The translations under genes and the position numbers were made by a program. Source: Pinus tabuliformis (Eukaryota; Streptophyta; Pinopsida; Pinales; Pinaceae). Taken from it: DNA of 64,000 nt. Below the pieces are notes generated by a model. The model saw only the letters and a list, made by a program, of their open reading frames with translations, had not been told where the DNA came from and did no database searches. The stretch lies in the NCBI GenBank assembly GCA_031772625.1, contig CM062808.1, positions 473,925,655-473,989,654 of the forward strand, in the 5' to 3' direction. Shown here one piece after another: positions 57,109-64,000 of the stretch (position 1 is the first letter of the stretch; the number at the start of each line of letters is the position of its first letter).

Positions 57109-58151
57109 TGTGGGGGAAAGTATCCAACTCGGAATGACCCTAACCCACTCTAAGGGTGACAGTTCCTTAGCAACAGCTGAAAGCAAAGCTATCTAAAGTT
57201 TCTTCTTTATGACATGCAAGAGATAAAAAGGATAGATCCACTTACCGATGTCTTGCGCAAATGGTCGATCTTGTCTCCTTTGTTTGCCGCTTGCTCCCAG
57301 CTCCAAGTCTTTTCACGGGCCCAGCTACACGAGATCCTGCAAATAAGACAAGAAAAGGAAACTACAAGAAGCATGCATGTATAAATGATTCAAGGATTAG
57401 CATAAATCAAAGACGCAAGTAAGACAATACATCATTGAAACACATGCGAATAGAAGAACCTCAAATGCTTTATTAATATATGGAAGTAAGGTTCAGGCAG
57501 TGATACAACCATGCGAGGTCCAATCCAGCATCACCTTCCCGACGGAGAGAAATCTCTTCTTCACCTCCCTCAAGCAATCACCCAATGCTCACAACTGTAA
57601 ACCAACAGCAATTCTTTGCGCTAAATTCTGGCCTCCAGATCCCATGGGATGAGATCCTTATATAGAGTTTTGGAGTGAAGGAAAGTCATGTTGATGTGTG
57701 ACTTGCTGTGCTCTTCAACTCCGGTTGTTCTTCAGTCCTTCACTCGGAGTTTCTACCTTCCACTTGGAGTTCTAGAAGCTCTTAACTCATTATTAGGCGA
57801 ATCTTTTGATCACATGCCTTTCTGGAAGCTTCCTGGGCACTGGCACTTTGAGAAAAAGATTCCTCCACATGTCCAGTTACGCCCAACGCAGGTAGCCTTT
57901 GTCCTACCTGCTTTGCAACACATGTAGCCTTTGTTGCACCTGCTATGCAACTCAAGTACCCTTTGGAGCAGCTGCTTTGATCCAAAATTGACCTGTTTTG
58001 AGTGTTTTTTCAGTGGAAGACTGATTTGCAGAGCTGTGGTTTGCTGACCTTGTTCCTCTAAGGGTAAGAACAACATGTTTGGGGACTTTGGATCCCTCAG
58101 ATTATTGACATTTCATGGTCCATGCTGTGAGGCACAAAAATGTCTATAACA
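57109..58151 (-). repeat. 3' LTR of element D
   Basis: 1,043 bp, TGTGGGGGAAAG ... CTATAACA, diverged from but collinear with the LTRs of C. It has a TATA-type CTATATAAGG on the minus strand (57,656-57,665). Two adjacent hairpins: CAGGTAG (57,889-57,895) with CTACCTG (57,904-57,910), and TGCAACA (57,914-57,920) with TGTTGCA (57,932-57,938). The polypurine tract follows at 58,152-58,165. Confidence 0.9.
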
Positions 58152-58165
58152 GTTGCCCCCTAAAG

Positions 58166-59288
58166 TATGAGGTCGTTTATCGGGTGAAATGCTTTATTAG
58201 GAGGATCCGAAGTTCATTCAATCGTCGGGAGGTGACCTGTAACAAAATACAATACAATACATCATTTTTCATACTTTTCTTTTCATGATCTAGCTGAGGC
58301 GGGCATTTCCCATGCTCAGCTTTATAAATACATTTGCTGTACATAAACAGACGATCGTCTGATAATAGACTGATAATTCTCTGCTTTTTTAATTATCATC
58401 CTTTTAGTAGGATGATCATCTGTTGCACATGTCTATGTTTTTATCTCCTGAATATATATCACAGCCCGGATGGATGAAACTAGATCCGGGGTCTTCAAAC
58501 TTCCGATCTTCACACTAGGTACAAGTCAATCCATGTGAGAATTTCTTGAAGTCGAACATGGAAAGACATCGCTTGATTACCAGTCAATAATGTAAACTGT
58601 TAACAAGCGCGAGAGGAATCACCGATAATGATGATGACCCTCAAGGTACTGCAGCACAATTCACGTGGTGTGAATATAGGATCTGACGTCGAACACCACG
58701 CAAAGTCCCCCAGTCGAAGGTCATTAATGTATACCTATCGCCGGAAGTGAGAAACTTGCCATTGAGGCATGCAAGCTTCAAAGTACTGAGGGGGTGTTCC
58801 TAGATCAACTTCTTGGATAGTGAGCTGATGTCGACAAGAAGCGATCCGTCAAAGGAGGGCCTTAATGAATCCCACATCAGTGACACGGAACGAAGCTAGT
58901 GATGATGGTGAAAATGATCTGTGAAATATGATTCAGGGTGGCGGTCATGGAAGGATGAAAGATGATGTATGGTAGTGGATGGGACCCGGTTGACACTTTC
59001 TGAATGACATCTCTTGAACATATAACGACACTGATGTGATGGATCGGTAGCATTACCCCATGTATGGATGGTATGGCGAGACCATGGTGAAGGGACCGGT
59101 GAATGATAATAACCCAACCCGATATTTACGGAGGCAAAAGTGTCATGTTCAAGAGCGACCTGCTACCATTAAGCTTTGAGGTTCTTCCCAATTTTTCCCC
59201 AGTCATTTCTGACCAGTACCTCTTTAATTTTTGACAAGCTTGAGGAGGATAACATATGATTGATCTATAACCTGCCCTTCGGGCAAGC
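58166..59288. other. 3' UTR of element D, proximal part
   Basis: Non-coding, collinear with 39,823-40,960 of C, including TCCCACATCAGTGACACGGA at 58,870-58,889. No gene. Confidence 0.6.
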
Positions 59289-60100
59289 CCATCGCTATGT
59301 TTTTAATGAGCTTAGCGATAGGGAAACTCGTTTTTGTCTAAAGACAAGTTTGTCGCTATCTAATATTTTTAACGAGTCCAGCGACAAAGACAACTCGGTC
59401 CTTTTCATTTTTAGAGAGTCTGAAAAGTGTACATAAAGTAGACTCCAGAGGTCCTTTTTCGTCATCTAATCCCTTAAGTCCGAAAAAGTATAAAACAATA
59501 CATAAGGGATGAATGTTCGATAGTTTTATCGAGCCGAACTAGACAAGCGCTCGATCCTTTTGTGCAATAATCCCTCAGGTCCAAAAAGATTAAAATCTAG
59601 AGGAGGGATAGCTCTTCCGGTCTTTTTAACGAGCTGGAAGGCCAAAACTCGGCAATCTTTTCATATTTTACGAGTCAGTTGAAAAGAGCTTTAAAGAAGA
59701 CTCGTCTTTTGAGGAACGAGTGATGAACAGGGATAGCAGCTGATTCCAGGTACAGGTTGGAATTTTCCAATCACGGCAGTGTCACAAGGATGGCTAGGTG
59801 AAATCACTCTTCGCAGCTGTTCCTCAAAATGGGTAAACGATCATATGGAGGTGAACGATCGGCCAAATGAAAGTGGAGGTGGCAGGTGCACAAACACGAC
59901 CAAGGCTTTTATGGCTGATGAATTTACGGTCTCAAATGGTTATTTACCGGTTCATTTTTTCTAAATGAGCTTGAACTCTGGGGGAAGCCTGCTCACGAGC
60001 TTATGTTTATTTTTTAACGAGCATGAAGTCCGCATTAAAACTACTCGGATCTTGCGTTTATTTTTTAACGAGCATGAACTTTATGCTAAAACTGCCCGAT
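59289..60100 (-). repeat. Interleaved-stem (pseudoknot-like) array in the 3' UTR of D
   Basis: The same array as in C with better pairing in several units. Examples: TTTGTCGCT 59,349-59,357/AGCGACAAA 59,380-59,388 with CGAGT 59,373-59,377/ACTCG 59,393-59,397; CTTTTTCG 59,454-59,461/CGAAAAAG 59,481-59,488 with ATCCCTT 59,469-59,475/AAGGGAT 59,504-59,510; GTTCG 59,515-59,519/CGAAC 59,535-59,539 with ATCGAGC 59,528-59,534/GCTCGAT 59,549-59,555; CTTTTCA 59,657-59,663/TGAAAAG 59,680-59,686 with ACGAGTC 59,670-59,676/GACTCGT 59,699-59,705. In C the third of these has a damaged S1, and in the second the outer pair is lost, so D is closer to the ancestral form. Confidence 0.87.
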
Positions 60101-60389
60101 TGATAAGGTCTAATTCATATTTTACCATGACCAGCTTTTCCTTTTCAGAGATAGTACTGTTTTCATCAATTGCTGCAACAAACTTGTTAGAAGTGGATAC
60201 CATGAAGAAAAAATACTAATATTTTACTTTGAACTACGTAAAAAGCAATTTAAAAGATGTTTTTACCTCTCATTTTACCATTTCATGTGCATTTGGTTTG
60301 TTGGAGCTTTGGAGGTGCCTTTTACCCTTGATTTTCACCAGCTGATTCCGGGAGATTCTGCGGACGATTTTCAGCGCCGTTTCCACCAG

Positions 60390-60690
60390 GTAGGAGCTAA
60401 ACCCTAGCTCTATCATTTCATGGTCTTATTCCTCAGTTTCATGCTTGTTTTCCTGCCCCCATGAGCCCCTGGGGTTTCTCTAGGGCGCTCTGCCATCAAC
60501 GCAGGTGCCCCATATCGAAACCTGCGTTGGGGGCTGCATTTTCAAGGGCATTTTATGCCCCAACGCTGGTAGACCCTTCTCCACTTGCGTTGGGCGCAGA
60601 AAACTTGTTGGTTGCATTGTTTTTCATGAGATTTTTGCCATTTTCTTCACTGAGTCAGGGATCTTACTCCTCCTCTTGTTTGTTTTGCAG
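60390..60690 (+). other. Predicted 5' intron of the antisense gene in D
   Basis: Donor CCAG/GTAGGA at 60,389/60,390 and acceptor TTTTGCAG/AG at 60,690 bound 301 bp with a pyrimidine-rich 3' end. Inside lie two perfect inverted pairs: CAACGCAGG (60,497-60,505) with CCTGCGTTG (60,521-60,529), and CCCAACGC (60,559-60,566) with GCGTTGGG (60,597-60,604). Confidence 0.55.
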
Positions 60691-60706
60691 AGTTTATTGG
60701 AGCAGA

Positions 60707-61941
60707 ATGACTCTTACGTGGCGAGAACGAGAGCATGAAGAGGAGGACATGATTGCCCTCCATGATCCTGTTACCGTGAGTGTGTTGTGGAACTGTGGCT
60801 TGCTAAAATTCTTTCGTATATCTAGCATGAGGGCACAGATACATTTACTGTAGTACCTACTTGATGCTTGGGATCCTGTTAACCAAGTGTTCTAGATTAG
60901 GGGCAAGTCCATCCCTTTGACCATAGTGGACATTTACTTCTTGACTGGGTTGTCAAGGCGGGGTGCCCCCATTTCCTTATCTGGTTCGGCCCGAGGGAGT
61001 GATTCCGTGAAAGATTATGTCCGTCAGTATTGCAAGGAGGGATCCCAGCCGAGCAGAGACGGCAAGGTTTCTATCCGTGATGTCACTGACAGGTCCCTCA
61101 GGTCCATTCTGTACACGATTTGTAGGATGGCCGGTAGCGCATCCCCTCATGTTGCCAACAGGTCTTATGTGCAGCACGCTCTTGAGTGTCTCCAACCGAA
61201 AATTTTTAACTGGTGTGATGTAGTACTGGTTCAGATGAAAAACCAGTTGACCAAAGTCAAGGACGGGAAACTGAAGAATTTTGGCTTCGGTTCAGTTTTG
61301 ACTGCCTTCGCTTTGGAGAAGATACCCTTGATGCAACCTCAGTATATCATTCTCGACTTGCCATCCCCTACTGAGCCACGCATGCAGAGGTGGGTTGACC
61401 ACATGGCTAGACATGCAGGTCAATCTCAGATTACTTTTACTGATGCCTTCTTTAGGTGGTTCGAACGGCAGGATATGGCTTTTTCCGAGTATCCATATAT
61501 TGGCATGGATTTCCGAGGTGATCCGGATTTGGTATTACCGGATGGCGAGCAGTGGGGTGATCTCGGTAAAATCTTGACCTTATCACTGTTTTACCGTTTT
61601 TATTTGTAATGTTCTTGTGCTTTTCTCTATCAAGACGCTAATCAAACTCATGTGTGCATGCAGATGTTGGTCCCATCCGTCCAGCAGTTCGTCCGAGAGT
61701 TCCCGCTGTTGCCCCTATAGGGGAGGCTCCTGGGAGAGCTATTCTCTGTGACCTTGACTTGGCTGAGACTCTTACAGCTGTGCAGGAATAGGTCGACGGT
61801 CTTACCTTCGGGATTCCGGATGTACGGATCGATGAGCTGCCTCTGCGATTGCAGCGACATACTGCTGGTGTTCCTAGACGATGGTCTCGTCTTCTGTGCA
61901 TGATTGCACAGGCCGTGGCATGTTATCATGAGCATCACTAG
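60707..61941 (+). pseudogene. Antisense, intron-containing gene within element D
   Basis: It runs opposite to D's pol. Exon 60,707-61,565 and exon 61,664-61,941 join in frame across a 98-bp intron (donor CTCG/GTAAAA, acceptor GCATGCAG/AT) to a product of about 378 residues, broken by two TAG in the first exon (near 60,851 and 60,894) and one in the second. The sequence reads VLWNCGLLKFFRISSMRAQI, LTIVDIYFLTGLSRRGAP, a Ser/Arg-rich stretch, LRSILYTICRMAGSASPHVAN, HALECLQPKIFNWCDVVLVQ, LTAFALEKIPLMQPQYIIL and PYIGMDFRGDPDLVLPDGEQW. It resembles the plant-transposon-associated or mobile-domain-like proteins found with Tat elements; the family name is tentative. Antisense ORFs in this position are known for Grande-like Tat elements. 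Confidence 0.75.
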
Positions 61942-62113
61942 GCTAGGGTGCCCCCCAGCCATTTTTGAGTTTTGGGGTCATTTGACCGATTTTGTCTTGG
62001 TTACAGAACATTGCATGTAAACCGTAAACAGTTATATATATTTTTGATTTTCGGGGTTTATTCCAGTTTTTATGTGATCCATGTATGAAACATTGATGAT
62101 GCTTCTCTTTCTA

Positions 62114-62525
62114 TCAACTTTGCAAATGTCTATCTAACACATAGTTTGCTAATGAGTCGGTTAATGTGTTTAAGTTTCTGGAAATGTGTTGATATTGGAT
62201 AAAATCAAACTGTCTTTCCAAGGTTTTAACTCTTAGGAACTTGCGATAAATAGCTGGATTTCGGACAGAGTAGGTACCTTTGAGCTGTAGTACAACGAGC
62301 TGTGAGTCTAGCCTGACGACTAGCCGGCGTATGCCACGTGTGATGGCATCAGAGAGGAGTTCTATCAATGCGCTATACTCAGCGATATTTATTTGTTGAT
62401 TGACCAATACATACCCCCCTGAAACTCACTGACTCGCCGCTTGGGTTAAAAATGGCCCATGCTGCAGAGGATAGGTTCCTCGAACTACAACTCACTCCGT
62501 CAGCATATCCAACCCACGGTTCCAA
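62114..62525 (-). pseudogene. Second RNase H (RVT_3/archaeal type) of D, after integrase
   Basis: The N-terminal strand reads WVGYADGVSCSSRNL (Asp) in one frame at 62,525-62,430. At a run of six C/G bases (62,414-62,419) the frame shifts, and the rest is open to 62,114: NIAEYSALIELLSDAITRGI (Glu), LVVRLDSQLVVLQLKGTY (Asp), NTLTDSLANYVLDRHL (Asp). All four acidic positions are thus present. It lies about 100 bp past the integrase stop on the element strand. An RNase H after integrase is one of the arrangements reported for Tat elements, as I recall. Confidence 0.85.
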
Positions 62526-62622
62526 TGGATTCGACATCTGCAATAAGTGTAAAAAGCGGATTACTTAAACTGGAAAACGCTTTAGCGAAAACAAAAATGT
62601 AACAAAAGCATACAGGTTACTA

Positions 62623-64000
62623 TTAGGCATAGTAACGCTTAAGGTACAACCCGTTACGGGGTTGCACCAGTGGGATTCCGTCATAATCTACCAACTCGTA
62701 GGCACCTTTTGCTACCACATTTTTAACAATATAAGGGCCCATCCATAAGGAATTGAATTTTCCAGCTCCCAATTTATCGGATTCTTGGTCATAAAGCAAA
62801 ACCAAATCACCTTCCGAGAAGACACGGGGTTTGACATTCTTGTCGAACTGCGCTTTAACTCGTTTCTTATGTGCTTCGTTGGCCAAGGCGACATCACGAC
62901 GAGTTTCATCCAACTGGATTAACTCCAAGAAACGAGCTTCTTCTTCTGAGGTTCCGGGGAGGAGATCAATTGCGAGTTTAAGGGACGAAATTTCACACCG
63001 GATTGGTAGGATTACTTCTAGGCCATACACTAGTTGAAACGGTGTGAACCCAGTGGCATTCATTACCGATGTTCGGTAGGCCCACAAAGCCGAGTACAGG
63101 ATCAAATTCCATCTTCTTTTGTGAACCCCAACCATCCTTTGCAGCATGCGCTTCAGGACCTTGTTGATTGCTTCAACTTGTCCGTTAGCTTGCGGATAGT
63201 ACGGGGTAGAGCTGTCGTGAGACAATCCTAGTTTGGCAGTTAATTCAACCATCATGTGATTGCGAAAATGCGACCCATGATCTGTTACTATGGCCTGTGG
63301 TACACCGAATCTGGCGACTACATGATTAAAAAAGAATAGGGCTGTTGTTTCACTAGTGTTATCCAATGTAGGCATCGCCTCGGCCCATTTGGTAAAATAG
63401 TCAACTGCGACTATAATATACCCATGCCCCCCGGTCGAGGTGGGGTTACATTGCATGAAATCGATGCCCCACTTGGCGAACGGCCCCACAGCTATTATTG
63501 GCTGTAAAGGAGTGGGGGGTCTTCTGGTTTTGCTATCAAAAATCTGACATGCATGGCAACTTCTGACTGCGGTTATGCAATCTTTGAACATGGTTGGCCA
63601 GAAGTATCCTGCTCGTAAGATTCTTTGTGCTGTAGCATATCCAGATTGATGCCCCCCACAGGTGCCTGAATGACATTCATTCAGGGCTTTTTCGGCTTCC
63701 TCAAGGGTTAGACACCTTCTCAGAACCGTATCGACACCACGACGGTAAAGTGTATCACCGACGATCATGTAGTCTTTTGCTTGGTATCGAATGCGTTTTT
63801 GTTCTGAGTGTGAGGTGTTTGGCCGAAATTTTTGGGTTTGGAGATAAACTATTATATCTCCATACCACTCGTCACTTGTTGATATCAGAAACAAGCTCTC
63901 GTCCACGATTGATTCTTTGGACGTTTCATCGTTGTACGATGATGGGAGATCGCATAATAATTCTGCGAAAACTAAAGCTTTCTTTGATTTGGATTTAACA
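62623..64000 (-). CDS. Integrase region of D's polyprotein (N-terminus off window)
   Basis: The frame is open from the window edge to the TAG at 62,623; counting from codon 1 at 63,906 it has 427 residues, and the frame continues upstream with no stop. Zinc domain: His79, His86, Cys117, Cys120. Core: Asp149 (WGIDFM), Asp209 (IVTDHGSHF), Glu245 (GQVEAINK), a DD35E spacing. The C-terminal domain has the GPY motif (WMGPYIVKN). All ligands and catalytic residues are present, unlike in A and F. Codon 1 is GTG, and the true start belongs to the Gag-Pol polyprotein beyond the window. It is followed by the second RNase H and not by a chromodomain. Confidence 0.95.
   Translation of the reverse strand, partial: VKSKSKKALVFAELLCDLPSSYNDETSKESIVDESLFLISTSDEWYGDIIVYLQTQKFRPNTSHSEQKRIRYQAKDYMIVGDTLYRRGVDTVLRRCLTLEEAEKALNECHSGTCGGHQSGYATAQRILRAGYFWPTMFKDCITAVRSCHACQIFDSKTRRPPTPLQPIIAVGPFAKWGIDFMQCNPTSTGGHGYIIVAVDYFTKWAEAMPTLDNTSETTALFFFNHVVARFGVPQAIVTDHGSHFRNHMMVELTAKLGLSHDSSTPYYPQANGQVEAINKVLKRMLQRMVGVHKRRWNLILYSALWAYRTSVMNATGFTPFQLVYGLEVILPIRCEISSLKLAIDLLPGTSEEEARFLELIQLDETRRDVALANEAHKKRVKAQFDKNVKPRVFSEGDLVLLYDQESDKLGAGKFNSLWMGPYIVKNVVAKGAYELVDYDGIPLVQPRNGLYLKRYYA

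Larger units (their letters stand above)
57109..64000 (-). mobile_element. Element D: Tat-like Ty3/gypsy element (3' part, runs off window)
   Basis: Minus-strand element seen from its 3' LTR through 3' UTR, a divergent antisense gene, a second RNase H and integrase to the window edge. LTR, polypurine tract and 3' UTR match element C. Its LTR starts at 57,109 after TCCAT (a possible target duplication whose partner is outside the window). Tat-type elements are known for a second RNase H and for extra ORFs near the 3' end, which supports the assignment. Confidence 0.9.

Noticed and set aside
60977-61223. Open frames on both strands over the antisense gene
   Set aside because: They overlap the recognised plus-strand exon in other frames.
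1-64000. Endogenous pararetrovirus (caulimovirid) origin of the pol genes
   Set aside because: All four pol-bearing elements have integrase, and A, B, C and F show two LTRs or an LTR with a primer site; no movement or coat protein is seen.
1-64000. Host protein-coding genes, tRNAs or rRNAs
   Set aside because: Every recognisable coding segment belongs to a transposable element, and no tRNA or rRNA was spotted.

Overview
This is a plant nuclear window made almost entirely of transposable elements. Nothing in it looks like a host gene, tRNA or rRNA. The coding matter is Ty3/gypsy gag-pol (zinc knuckles, aspartic protease, reverse transcriptase, RNase H, DDE integrase), one hAT DNA transposon and one CACTA terminus. 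Several LTR elements are nested, and most reading frames are broken mainly by TAG/TGA codons of the kind C-to-T decay produces. This suggests a large-genome seed plant, possibly a gymnosperm; the species cannot be fixed from the sequence.

Layout. 1-8.05 kb: decayed minus-strand gypsy element F, primed by a tRNA-Asp-like site, with its 3' LTR cut by the window edge. 8.05-8.78 kb: unassigned. 8.785-9.51 kb: one CACTA end with a duplicated subterminal block. 9.8-10.56 kb: degenerate repeat of the same kind as the later array. 10,568-14,650: a hAT element with a perfect 8-bp target duplication and a broken intron-containing transposase. 14.66-18.1 kb: unassigned, with one LTR-like stretch. 18.1-20.7 kb: degenerate tandem array, period about 205-219 bp.

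20,701-53,672: giant minus-strand gypsy element A (4.6-kb LTRs) inserted in that array, which resumes at 53,673. Two younger elements sit inside A. Plus-strand element B (22,915-32,169, 880-bp LTRs, target duplication GTCAT) lies in A's 3' LTR. Minus-strand element C (38,791-46,612, about 1-kb LTRs, target duplication GATCT) lies between A's protease and its second RNase H. Removing C plus one target copy (7,827 bp, a multiple of 3) restores A's pol frame. 54.0-56.0 kb is unassigned. At 56,017 an A-like LTR (E) starts and is interrupted at 57,109 by minus-strand element D, which runs off the window. D is a relative of C that still has integrase, a second RNase H after integrase, and a spliced antisense gene.

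Most unusual. The UTRs of C and D hold runs of about ten consecutive units in which two short stems interleave (S1-S2-S1'-S2'), the topology of H-type pseudoknots, with most stems conserved between the two elements. B appears to encode two further capsid-like modules between protease and reverse transcriptase. A's LTRs carry a roughly 600-codon ORF. A and D carry an extra RNase H at opposite ends of pol. Hairpin arrays with a shared loop or core and variable stems recur in the UTRs or LTRs of F, B, A, C and D.
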